From Flavobacteriales bacterium (GTDB lineage Bacteria > Bacteroidota > Bacteroidia > Flavobacteriales_F > PHOS-HE28), in the NCBI GenBank assembly GCA_030584065.1, contig CP129489.1, positions 644,640 through 708,639 on the forward strand: DNA of 64,000 bases. Direction: 5' to 3'. Shown here piece after piece: positions 33,992-42,598 of this stretch. The notes under the pieces were generated by a model. It had not been told where the DNA came from. It searched no databases and was given only the letters and a program-made list of their open reading frames with translations. Position 1 is the stretch's first letter, and every line of letters begins with the position of its first letter. A program made the translations under genes and the position numbers.

Positions 33992-35695
33992 ATGCACAGG
34001 TCATTGTCGGGCCGCCCCGGAGGGTCGGCACGAAGGCTGCCCATGGCGGCGATCATCGCGATCGCTACGTGCCTGGCGCAGGATGGGCTGCACGCCCAGG
34101 CTCCCGCCTACCAGCAGCCGCCCAAGCTGGTGGTGGGCATCGTGGTGGACCAGATGCGCACCGACTATATCTACCGCTACTGGGACAACTTCGGGGAAGG
34201 AGGGTTCAGGCGCTTGGCGACGGGCGGTGCCTTCCTGCGCGATGCCCACTTCGACTACATCCCCACGGAGACGGGGCCCGGGCATGCCAGCGTGTACACC
34301 GGCACCGTTCCGGGGCGCCATGGCATCGTGGCCAATGACCGCTTCGTACGCAGCACAGGCACCACGGACTATTGCGCATCCGCCGCCGATACCGTCCGCG
34401 GCGTTGGGATGGATGACGCCATTGGCCGTCGTTCACCGCGCAATCTCTTCGCCACCACCATTGCGGATGAGATCGAGCGCCGCTTCGATGGCAGGAGCCG
34501 TACCATCGGCATCGCCTTCAAGGACCGGGGCGCCATCCTGCCCATCGGCCGCACCGGCGATGCAGCCTACTGGTTCGCTGGAGGCACTGACGGCGCCTTC
34601 GGAACGAGCACGTGGTACATGCGCGAGCTGCCTGATTGGGTACAGCGCTTCAATGGGGAGCGGTTGGCGAGCGCCTACCTGGGGCGCACGTGGGACCTGC
34701 TGCTGCCGCGCGATCGCTACCATGCGCCGCTGCCCGACGACAACCCCTACGAGATACCGCTCAGCGGCGCAGCTTCGCCCACGCTGCCGCTCGATCTGCA
34801 GGCGCTCCACAAGGCCAGCGGCTCCACCGGCATCCTGGCCTACACGCCGTGGGGCAACACCCTTACCACCGACTTCGCCCTGGCCGCCATCGAAGGCGAG
34901 CAGCTCGGTGCCGATGCGGTGACCGACCTGCTGGCCTTGAGCTACAGCAGCCCCGACATCCTTGGCCACCGGATGGGGCCGCGCGCCCTTGAGGTGGAGG
35001 ACATGTACCTGCGCCTCGACCAGGATATCGCCCGTCTTCTTGACGAGCTCGACCGCCGCGTCGGCAAGGGCGCATACACCGTGTTCCTCACGGCCGACCA
35101 TGCCGGCGTGGACGTGCCGGCCTACCTCCAGTCACTCAAGGGCAGTGCGGGTTACCCCGATGTGGCGGCCTTGGAGCGCGACCTCAATGCGGAACTCGTG
35201 CGGCGCTTCGGCCCCGGGAAATGGGTGCGCCGCATGATCAATGAGCAGGTGTTCCTGAATGATTCGCTCATCAGCGCACGGAAGCTCGATGCCGAGCGCG
35301 TGCAGCGTGCAGCGGCCGATCACCTGCTCCGCGATCCGCTGATCGCCGAGGCCCTCACGGCCGCCGATCTGGCGCGCTTCAGCTACCCCGACGGCATCCG
35401 GCGCCTCCTTCAGCGGGGCTTCATGCCGCAGCGAAGCGGCGATGTGCTCTATGCCTATCGGCCAGGCTTCTTCGAGCCCTATGGGTCCGCGCCATCGAAG
35501 GGCACCACCCATGGCAGCGGCTGGAATTACGATACGCATGCGCCCATCATCCTTTATGGACAGGGCATCCGGCCGGGCAACGTGCTGCGGCGCACCTCCA
35601 TCACGGACATCGTGCCCACCATCAGCATGATCGTCGGGATGACCCTGCCCGATGCATGCAGCGGAACCGTCATACCCGAGGCGCTGATCCGCTAG
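33992..35695 (+). CDS. PafA-type alkaline phosphatase
   Basis: About 567 residues from the ATG at 33992; an ATG at 33971 overlaps crcB and is the alternative. After a signal peptide (LPMAAIIAIATCLAQDGLHAQ) comes VVGIVVDQMRTDYIYRYWDNF, with the first metal aspartate. ETGPGHASVYTGTVPGRHG holds the threonine nucleophile of PafA enzymes; SSPDILGHRMG and LTADHAG supply further metal ligands, and GWNYDTHAPII the last histidine. It is a periplasmic, zinc-dependent, broad-range phosphomonoesterase typical of Bacteroidota. Confidence 0.92.
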   Translation: MHRSLSGRPGGSARRLPMAAIIAIATCLAQDGLHAQAPAYQQPPKLVVGIVVDQMRTDYIYRYWDNFGEGGFRRLATGGAFLRDAHFDYIPTETGPGHASVYTGTVPGRHGIVANDRFVRSTGTTDYCASAADTVRGVGMDDAIGRRSPRNLFATTIADEIERRFDGRSRTIGIAFKDRGAILPIGRTGDAAYWFAGGTDGAFGTSTWYMRELPDWVQRFNGERLASAYLGRTWDLLLPRDRYHAPLPDDNPYEIPLSGAASPTLPLDLQALHKASGSTGILAYTPWGNTLTTDFALAAIEGEQLGADAVTDLLALSYSSPDILGHRMGPRALEVEDMYLRLDQDIARLLDELDRRVGKGAYTVFLTADHAGVDVPAYLQSLKGSAGYPDVAALERDLNAELVRRFGPGKWVRRMINEQVFLNDSLISARKLDAERVQRAAADHLLRDPLIAEALTAADLARFSYPDGIRRLLQRGFMPQRSGDVLYAYRPGFFEPYGSAPSKGTTHGSGWNYDTHAPIILYGQGIRPGNVLRRTSITDIVPTISMIVGMTLPDACSGTVIPEALIR

Positions 35696-36648
35696 TCCAG
35701 GGAGCCGTTCGAGGCAGCTTGGTCCACCAGCCATGGCGCCGGCAGGGCGGCTAGCTCCTTTAGCATCTGGAACCAGCCGTAGTAGTTGGCCCACCAGCTC
35801 CAGCGACGGCACCACCGGTCATCCAGTGCGATCACACCCGCGCCGGGCCGATGCCCCCTGGCGATGCGGTGCATCCTCCAGGTTCGACGGGCATGCACGG
35901 CCAGCGTGGCCACATCGTAGGCGCCGATGCCGGCCGAGTCGGCGAATGCGGTGAGGTCGCGTGCGCAGCTGTAGGTGCGGCTGCGCTCGACGTGCCAGGT
36001 GGGCACGGCCGTGATGCGCGCGCCGGGGATGCCGGATTCCACCAGGCGCTCCCGGCCTTGATGGGCGAAGCTCGGCGTGCCCGGTGATTCAGTGCCGTCG
36101 GCATGTCGGATGCGCGTCTCATGCCGCAGCATATGCACGTTCACGCCATTCAAGCGGAGCCCGGAGATGAAGGCCACGGGCGCCTCCTGCGGCTCCGAGG
36201 TGTCCATGCCCGCGATGAGCAGCAGCAGCGTGTCGTTCCTGAGCTCGATCCGGTGGCGGCTGCTGCCGACGCCGATGGCCGCCGCGGTCTGCTGCCGGTC
36301 CGTGTGCATCCGTACCCATGCGCGCGGTAGGCCCGCCAGGCTCATCTCCACGGTGCCGCTAACCGGTGCAGCGAAGCGAACGGCTGCGGTGTCTCCCTGA
36401 CGCAGGTAGTACGCGAAGGGGCGTGCCGTGCCCGTGGTGAGGATGCGGTCGTAGCCGCCGCGCTGGAAGGTGAGGGCGGCCTCCTCGATGCCCTGGTGGT
36501 GCATCCAGCCTTCCACCACCAGCACATTGCCGCCGCTCGGCCGTGTAATGGCGAACCACGGGTGCGCGAAGAGCAGCACGGCCCACCAGGCCAGCAACGC
36601 GGCGATGAGCAGCCGGAGGAAGCGGCGCTTGGAACGTCCGGCACTCAT
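35692..36648 (-). CDS. YdcF/DUF218-like protein with inserted beta domain
   Basis: 318 residues from the ATG at 36648, one N-terminal membrane helix. NVLVVEGWMHHQGIEEAALTF and GGYDRILTTG look like the first half of the DUF218/YdcF/SanA fold, and RSRTYSCARDLTAFADSAG like its second half. Between them, about residues 105-210 form a beta-rich insert (VRFAAPVSGTVEMSLAGLP, LNGVNVHML) that resembles a xylan-binding type carbohydrate module. Function unknown; envelope carbohydrate handling is possible. ATGA overlap with the TPR gene; 3' end touches pafA. Confidence 0.68.
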   Translation of the reverse strand: MSAGRSKRRFLRLLIAALLAWWAVLLFAHPWFAITRPSGGNVLVVEGWMHHQGIEEAALTFQRGGYDRILTTGTARPFAYYLRQGDTAAVRFAAPVSGTVEMSLAGLPRAWVRMHTDRQQTAAAIGVGSSRHRIELRNDTLLLLIAGMDTSEPQEAPVAFISGLRLNGVNVHMLRHETRIRHADGTESPGTPSFAHQGRERLVESGIPGARITAVPTWHVERSRTYSCARDLTAFADSAGIGAYDVATLAVHARRTWRMHRIARGHRPGAGVIALDDRWCRRWSWWANYYGWFQMLKELAALPAPWLVDQAASNGSLD

Positions 36649-36971
36649 GCGTCGCCGTCCTCCAGCGCCTCCTTCAGCGCAAGCAATTCTGAGCGCGCCT
36701 TGCGATCGCCGGCCACGATGCACTGCAGCGCACCGGCATCACAGGCAGCGATGGCCTCGTTCCGACGGTCCTGTTCGGCCAGCAGCACAGCCAGTTGGTA
36801 ATAGCTCGGGACATGGTCCGGGCGTTCCAGGAGCAGCGCCTCTAGGTCACTGGTGGCCTGCAGGATATCCCCGTTGCGCTTCAGCTCGAGCGCGATGGCG
36901 TACCGCAGGAAGGGGTCGCCGGGCTCCTCGGCCAGCAGGGCGCGCAATTGCTGAAGCCGCTCGGCGCTCAT
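36645..36971 (-). CDS. Small TPR-repeat protein
   Basis: 108 residues with about two tetratricopeptide units (DPFLRYAIALELKRNGDILQA, VPSYYQLAVLLAEQDRRNEAI). A cytosolic protein-protein adaptor by family. Coupled by ATGA overlaps to the ABC ATPase gene upstream (36968-36971) and the YdcF-like gene downstream. Confidence 0.82.
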   Translation of the reverse strand: MSAERLQQLRALLAEEPGDPFLRYAIALELKRNGDILQATSDLEALLLERPDHVPSYYQLAVLLAEQDRRNEAIAACDAGALQCIVAGDRKARSELLALKEALEDGDA

Positions 36972-37591
36972 GGCTCGAAGGGCTGCACGGCCCGGTTATC
37001 CTTGAAATCGGCGGCGGATCCATTGCGGACGATCGGCCCTTGGTCCATTTCGGCGATGCGGTCCGCCATGTGGTGGGCGTCCCCGCGGTCGTGGGTGACG
37101 ATGTTGGCTGCGGTGCTGTGTGCGCGCAGGATGCGGAGCACCTCATCGCGCACCTGCTGCCGGGTGTGCGCATCGAGGTCGCTGATGGGCTCGTCCATCA
37201 GGAGGACCTGGGGGCGTACCGCCTGCGAGCGGGCGATGGCCACGCGCTGTTGCTGTCCGCCACTGAGCTGGTGCGGATAGCGGTCCTCCAGGCCGTCGAG
37301 CCCCACGTTGCGCAGCTCTTCCAGACCTTGGAATACCATGCCCACCGGCCTGCACTCAGGCACCACATGGCGCCGATCATCGTTCAGCACGGTCCCGAAA
37401 AGGACGATGCTCCCACCGCTGGGCCGCCCCAGGCCGGCCACCTGCCGGAGCAGGGTCGTCTTGCCGCAACCGCTGGGGCCTATCACCACGAGCACTTCGT
37501 TCACGGCCAGATCCATCGTGACCCCGCTCAGCACGGCGCGACCACCGTGCGCGAATGGGAGGTTGCGGAGCTGGAGCAGCGGATTAGCCAT
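36968..37591 (-). CDS. fbpC: FbpC-like ABC ATPase with internal deletion
   Basis: 207 residues. Walker A (GPSGCGKTT), the signature LSGGQQQRVAIARS, Walker B (VLLMDEP) and the H-loop (VTHD) match ferric-iron importer ATPases. After the Q-loop (GMVFQ, residue 88) the sequence jumps straight to GLEELRNVGLDGLEDRYP; family members have about 30 more residues there (the LFPHLTV...N region) that bind the permease. The C-terminal TOBE domain is also absent. Probably unable to work with its permease; may be a pseudogene still in frame. Confidence 0.75.
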   Translation of the reverse strand: MANPLLQLRNLPFAHGGRAVLSGVTMDLAVNEVLVVIGPSGCGKTTLLRQVAGLGRPSGGSIVLFGTVLNDDRRHVVPECRPVGMVFQGLEELRNVGLDGLEDRYPHQLSGGQQQRVAIARSQAVRPQVLLMDEPISDLDAHTRQQVRDEVLRILRAHSTAANIVTHDRGDAHHMADRIAEMDQGPIVRNGSAADFKDNRAVQPFEP

Positions 37592-37603
37592 GTGGTCCGG
37601 TCG

Positions 37604-37611
37604 CGAAGCTA
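37604..37611 (-). promoter_or_regulatory. -7 promoter-like element before the ABC ATPase gene
   Basis: TAGCTTCG on the minus strand, 12 bases before the ATG at 37591; could start a separate message for the ATPase, TPR and YdcF-like genes. Confidence 0.4.
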
Positions 37612-37630
37612 GGATGGGCGGCAGCCGTGC

Positions 37631-39201
37631 CTATGGCCTCCGGCCGGTCAAGCGATCCAATGCAAGCCCTAGCAGCAATCCGCACAGCACGATGAGGAGC
37701 GCCGGGAGGGAGGCTTCGCGCAGCTGCTCGATGCGGGCCAACTTGTAGGCGCGCGTGCTCAACGTATGGAAGCGAAGGGCCGCAGGATCAGCGTGAGCAA
37801 GAGCTCCTGAATGAAATCGATGGCCACCAGCATGGTGGCCGCGATCAGCGCCGGGCGGAAGAGCGGAAGGTTGATGCGGCGGAAGATGCGCAGGGGAGAG
37901 GCGCCCAGCAGCTGGGCGGATTCGTCAAGGGCCTTGGGCTGGTGCTCCAGACCCGCCCGCAAGGGCTGGTTGCCCACGGCCAGGAATCGCGCAGCCAGCG
38001 CATGGATGAGCAGCCCCAGGCTGCCGATGAGCGGGAAGGGCAGGCAGTCGCTCCGATCGATCGCCCCGACCGCGGCCATGGCGCCCACGGCGATGACGGC
38101 ACCCGGTATGGCGTAGCCCAGGTTGGCAAGCCGGATGGCCCAAAGGCCGCTCTGCCCGTGGCGTTCCCTGAACGTGAAGGCCACAGCGGCGGCCAAGGTG
38201 ACGGCGGCGGCCAAAGCAGCCACGAGCAATGTATTGCTGAAGGCGGGCCCCATCTCCTGCCAGTCAGTGAGCGAACTGGCCTGCGCCACATCCACGAGGA
38301 TCTTGGCTAGCGGGAGGCCTGCGCCCAACGCCAGGACCATCGCGCACCAACCGACGGCGATTGCGGCCCTGTGCCCCGTTGGCAGGATGGGCGTTGTTGG
38401 CACCTGATCCGTGCTCCGCCCCGCCCAGCGACGCGACCGCCGATCGACCCACAGCAGCGCGTCCACTAGAAGTATGAGCACCGAGCCGAGCCGGAGGGCG
38501 CTGTCGAGGTCGTAGAGCCCGCCCCAGCTCCGGAAGACCGCCGTGGTAAGCGTGCGCTCGCCGAAATACCGGACCGCACCATAGTCATTGAGGGTCTCGA
38601 TGGCCACGAGCAGCGCTCCGGCAGCGATGGCGGGCCAGGCCAGCAGCAGGGCTACCCGGGTGAATCGGCGCAGCGGTCCGGCACCGAGGCTCCGCGCTGC
38701 ATCGAGCTGGGCGGTCATGCCCAAGGTGAATGCGGCGCGCGCAGGCAGGTAGATGTATTGGGAGAGGACAGCGGCCAGCACCAGGCAGAGGCCCGGCAGG
38801 TGGAGGAGATCGGGATTCATCCCCAGGCTCGCGTCCAGCCAAGCGGAAAGGCTGTTCGTCGGGCCGAGCAGCATAGGTGAATGCGCTGATGCAGGTGGGC
38901 AGCGCCAGCGGGAGGAGAAGCACCCAATGGAAGAGGCGTTGGCCGGGGGAGTCGTGCACGCTACCAGCCATGCAGACGGCACGGCAAGCAGCAGGGCGGG
39001 AATCAAGGTGCCTGCCAGCAGCAGCAGGGTGCCCTTGGCATGCTGCGGCAACAGCACCGTGGCGGCATGCTGCCACTCCGGCGCGTCGGTGTGCGGCGGT
39101 GAGGTGACCATTACCCCGATGGGAAGCGCCAGAACAAGCGCCACCCCGGTGATGGCGCTGACCAGTGCACTGTTATGATGGGCACCGCGGCGGTCCTTCA
39201 C
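37631..39201 (-). pseudogene. fbpB: FbpB-like ferric-iron ABC permease, frameshifted
   Basis: An FbpB-type double permease whose reading frame is broken at three places. (1) Near 38945-38949 (run of five C on the coding strand) the frame must change to give GQRLFHWVLLLPLALPTC. (2) Near 38868-38872 it must change back to reach LGPTNSLSAWL. (3) Near 37764-37773 the frame stops at FASIR, whereas HTLSTRAYKLARIEQL and LPALLIVLCGLLLGL continue in another frame to a TAG at 37631. The first two changes cancel, leaving about 26 wrong residues. Intact parts have permease EAA-like loops. Read as a decaying gene, unless the errors are in the assembly. Confidence 0.75.
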
Positions 39202-39206
39202 CAGGA

Positions 39207-40219
39207 TTACCTCCAGCCCGCAGCGTCGAAGACCTTGATCGCGTCGGGATTCAGGCGCGCCAAAGCCTCCGGATTCAGCGAATCCGGGGTGAAGGAGCCG
39301 AAGGCCTCCAGTTCGGGAGCGAGCCGCACGCCGGGCTTCACCGGGTATTCCTTGTTGCCCTCGGCGAAGAGATGCTGGGCCTCATCACCGCTGAGGTACT
39401 CCAGCAGTGCCAAGGCCTCCGGTTTGTGCGGGGCATGCCTGGCCACTCCTGCTCCGCTAACGTTCACATGCGTGCCGTGCGTGCCGATGGTCGGGAAGGC
39501 CACGGCGATGGCGGCCTTCGCCTTCTGTTTCTCCGGCTCACCGCTTGCCATGAGCTTGCCCACGTAATAGCTGTTCACGATGGCCACGGTGCCTAGGCCT
39601 TCGCCCAGCGCCAGCAGCTTGTCGGTGTCATTGCCCTTGGGCGCACGCGCCATGTTGGCCACGATGCCATCGGCCCACGCCTTGGCGGCCAGCAGGCTCT
39701 GGTTGTAGACGTTCTCCGACGTGCGCACCAGGATTTCCCCCTTCCACTCGGGCTTGGCTAGATCGGCCCAGGTGATGATGGCTCCGGGCCTGACCTTCTT
39801 CCTGTCGTAGGCCACCATCCGCGCGCGCATCGTGAGACCGTGCCAATGGCCATCGGGATCGCGCAGAGGAGCGGGGATGTTGGCGTTTAGGATGGCGCTT
39901 TGCGCGGCTTGCAGCAGACCGCGCTGCTTGGCTACGCCCAAGCGACCGGCATAGGCGGTGATGAAGACATCGCAGGGGCTCTTAGGCCCCTCCTGTTCGA
40001 GCCGGGCCAGCAGCTCATCGTCACCGGCCTGGATTACGTTCACAGTGATGCCCGCAGTCTCCGTGAAGCGGCTGAAGAGCGTCTTGTCGGTGTCGTAGTG
40101 CCGATGGGTATAGCCATTCACCCGGCGTGGCGCCGCGCCCGGCGATTCCGGCGCCGGTTCCAGGGAGCCGCAGGCGAGTGATGCACGGGGAACAGGCCAA
40201 GGGATTTGCGCATGCGCAT
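39207..40219 (-). pseudogene. fbpA: FbpA-like ferric-iron binding lipoprotein, frameshifted in its signal peptide
   Basis: The mature part matches iron-binding FbpA proteins (YTHRHYDTDKTLFSRF, IQAGDDELLARLEQEG, LRDPDGHWHGL, IVNSYYVG with the paired iron tyrosines, GTHVNVSGAGV, FDAAGW). The signal begins MRMRKSLGLFPV in one frame while the lipobox SLACGS and the rest lie in another; a one-base loss near 40180-40192 explains this. The frame extends upstream with no sensible start. In NQSLLAAKAWADG about a dozen residues seen in relatives are missing. Same direction and next to the broken fbpB. Confidence 0.7.
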
Positions 40220-40328
40220 CGAATCGTGCGGCGATGGTACCGGCTGCATGCCGGCATGTGATTGCCCGGGTGGCGGTTTTCGGCAGTGGCGGCGGGAACC
40301 ATGAGCCTGCGGCGACGTAGAACGCGCG

Positions 40329-41336
40329 ATGCTCCATCGGTTGCACCCCTTCACCGCGCTCGGTGCCCTGCTGCTGCCCCTTGCTGCGATCCCGGCGTGG
40401 CTGGGTCAACCGGTTGCGGCGGCTGGTCTGTTGGTGCTGGCGCACGGCTTCGTACTGCTCGAGTTCAAGAAGTACACGAGCGAGCATCAATTCGCCATGA
40501 TCCTGGCCACGGCGCTGGCCCTCGGCATCCTCCTGGACCTGCGGCACTCCGAGTGGCCGCTGCTGACGATGTCACTGCTGCTGGCATCCATGGCTGCCGT
40601 GGCCCGGCAGGCCTTCATGCAACGCTTCACCTATGTCAATCTGCTCTGGCTTGATACCGGAATGGCCTTGGCCGCGCTTGCGCTCTGGCTGGCCGTTCTC
40701 CAAGACCGGCCGTTCGCCTGGGACCTTTGGCTGGCCCCCATCCTGCCCATCGGCTTCGCCTTGGGCCTCACGGTGAGCTATGTGCAGGACGCGCACCGGA
40801 TGCGCCAGCGGACGCGCTTCGGGTACCGCGTCCAGCCCGGCATGCCCGCCATCGACTTCGAATTGCCCGACCAAACCGGCGAAACCGTCCGCCTATCGGA
40901 CTTCCGGGGCCGGCACCCGGTGCTGCTCATCTTCGTGCGCGGCGACTGGTGCCCGGGTTGCCACATGATGCTGCGGACCTACGAGCGCAGCCGGCAGCGG
41001 TTCCTGGATAAGGGCGTGCACGTGGTGGCTGTGGGCCCCGATGACCTGGAGGTGAACCGTGACATGGTGCAGCGCATCGGCGTCAGCTACCGCATGCTCA
41101 GCGACGACGAACAGGCTGTGAGCGCGAGGTACGGTGTGGTGTACAGCAACCCGGTCATTGAACTGGGGGTGGACTACGCGGAAGGCATTCCCCTCCCGGC
41201 TTCATTCCTGATCGATCGAGAAGGCATCGTGCGCTATGTATCGCGCCCCGATCGGGTGGGGGAATTCCTCGACCCGGAGCTCATCTTCGGAGTGCTCGAG
41301 CAGCTTACCCCGAGCACCAGCCCTGCATGGACCTGA
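40329..41336 (+). CDS. Membrane-anchored peroxiredoxin-like redoxin
   Basis: 335 residues. The first 160 hold about five membrane helices; the C-terminal domain (about 172-330) is an AhpC/TSA fold with FELPDQTGETVRLSDFRG, FVRGDWCPGCHMML (CxxC active site) and PASFLIDREGIVRYV. It probably reduces peroxides or disulfides at the membrane; which side the domain faces is unclear. The stop overlaps the PP2C gene by ten bases. Confidence 0.85.
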   Translation: MLHRLHPFTALGALLLPLAAIPAWLGQPVAAAGLLVLAHGFVLLEFKKYTSEHQFAMILATALALGILLDLRHSEWPLLTMSLLLASMAAVARQAFMQRFTYVNLLWLDTGMALAALALWLAVLQDRPFAWDLWLAPILPIGFALGLTVSYVQDAHRMRQRTRFGYRVQPGMPAIDFELPDQTGETVRLSDFRGRHPVLLIFVRGDWCPGCHMMLRTYERSRQRFLDKGVHVVAVGPDDLEVNRDMVQRIGVSYRMLSDDEQAVSARYGVVYSNPVIELGVDYAEGIPLPASFLIDREGIVRYVSRPDRVGEFLDPELIFGVLEQLTPSTSPAWT

Positions 41337-42598
41337 GCGTGGGATTGGCGCTTGGGGCCCTGCCCATGGCCATGCTGGGCGCGGCGGTGGCCTTGGCGCA
41401 CGCCTACAACCGGCTGCGCGAGCGGCACGAGGGCGCGGAGCGTGACCGTGAGAGCTACCTGCAGGTGCTGGAGGGCAGCAACGATGCGCTGTTCGTGATC
41501 GACTTCGTGAATGGGCGCATCCATCAGGCCAACGCCCGGGCGGCCCAGCTGCTCGGCCACCCCGTGGAGCGCCTCACCCGCCTCACCATCTTCGACCTGC
41601 ACCCGCAGGAACTCATCCGCCGCAGCGCGGAGCGCATCGCAGAGGCATGGGAGAACAAGGGGTCGGTGTATGCGGACATCCCCTTGGTGGCGGCTGATGG
41701 CGAACGCATCCACGTGGAATGCAGCACGCGGGTCACCTCCCACAATGGCAAACCGGCCATCATCCTCTTCGCACGCGACATCCGTGGGCGGCGGGCCTTG
41801 GAGGCCCGTGTGGCGGAGCAGCAGGCCATGGTGACCCGCCAGAACGAGGAACTGCTCGCGAGCATCCGCTATGCCCGCCGCATCCAGCGGGCGGTGCTGC
41901 CCGAGGCGGACGGGCTTCAGGCCCTTTGCCCCGAGAGCTTCATCCTCTTCCGGCCACGCGACCTGGTGAGCGGCGACCTTTTCTGGTTCGCCGAGGTTGA
42001 TGGGCGCAAGGTGGTGGCCGCTGCGGATTGCACGGGCCATGGTGTGCCCGGGGCCCTGCTCAGCCTAATCGGCGCAGCCCTGTTCCAGGAGATTGTGCGC
42101 GACCGCCGCACGGTGGAGCCCGCGGCCATCCTCGATGCCCTTCGCGAAGGATTCATGCAGGTGCTCAACCGCAATGAAGGGGCCAGCCATCGCGATGGCA
42201 TGAACGTGAGCGTGGCGGCGCTGGATGCCGGCCATGCCACCCTGCGCTTCGCCGGCGCCTATCATCCCCTGTACCTGCTGCGTGACGGTGCCATCACCGA
42301 GCTGAAGGGCGACCGCATGCCGATCGGCATCCATGAGGGGGAGGTAGCGCCCTTCACGCAGCAGGAGGTGGCCTTGCTGCCCGGGGATCGCATCTACCTG
42401 TTCTCCGATGGCATCACCGATCAGTTCGGCGGTGCCGCCGGGAAGAAGCTGCGCGGCGCGGGATTCAGGCAATGGCTCCTGGATACGGCGAGCCTGTCCA
42501 TGGAGGAGCAGCATCAGGCCCTCAGCGACCGCTTCCGCATCTGGAAGGGCGAAGAGGAGCAGGTGGATGATGTGCTGCTGATCGGAATCCAGGCCTGA
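41327..42598 (+). CDS. PAS-domain PP2C (SpoIIE/RsbU-type) phosphatase
   Basis: 423 residues: one N-terminal helix, a PAS domain (about 45-160; NDALFVIDFVNGRIHQANA, ILFARDIRGRRAL), a coiled linker (SIRYARRIQRAVLPEA) and a PP2C phosphatase (about 205-420) with FRPRDLVSGDLFWF, AADCTGHGVPGALLSLIG and LFSDGITDQFGG carrying the metal aspartates. Such enzymes dephosphorylate STAS-domain anti-anti-sigma factors. Translationally coupled to the redoxin, so the signal may be redox. The STAS protein at 62766 is a possible distant partner. Confidence 0.9.
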   Translation: MDLSVGLALGALPMAMLGAAVALAHAYNRLRERHEGAERDRESYLQVLEGSNDALFVIDFVNGRIHQANARAAQLLGHPVERLTRLTIFDLHPQELIRRSAERIAEAWENKGSVYADIPLVAADGERIHVECSTRVTSHNGKPAIILFARDIRGRRALEARVAEQQAMVTRQNEELLASIRYARRIQRAVLPEADGLQALCPESFILFRPRDLVSGDLFWFAEVDGRKVVAAADCTGHGVPGALLSLIGAALFQEIVRDRRTVEPAAILDALREGFMQVLNRNEGASHRDGMNVSVAALDAGHATLRFAGAYHPLYLLRDGAITELKGDRMPIGIHEGEVAPFTQQEVALLPGDRIYLFSDGITDQFGGAAGKKLRGAGFRQWLLDTASLSMEEQHQALSDRFRIWKGEEEQVDDVLLIGIQA

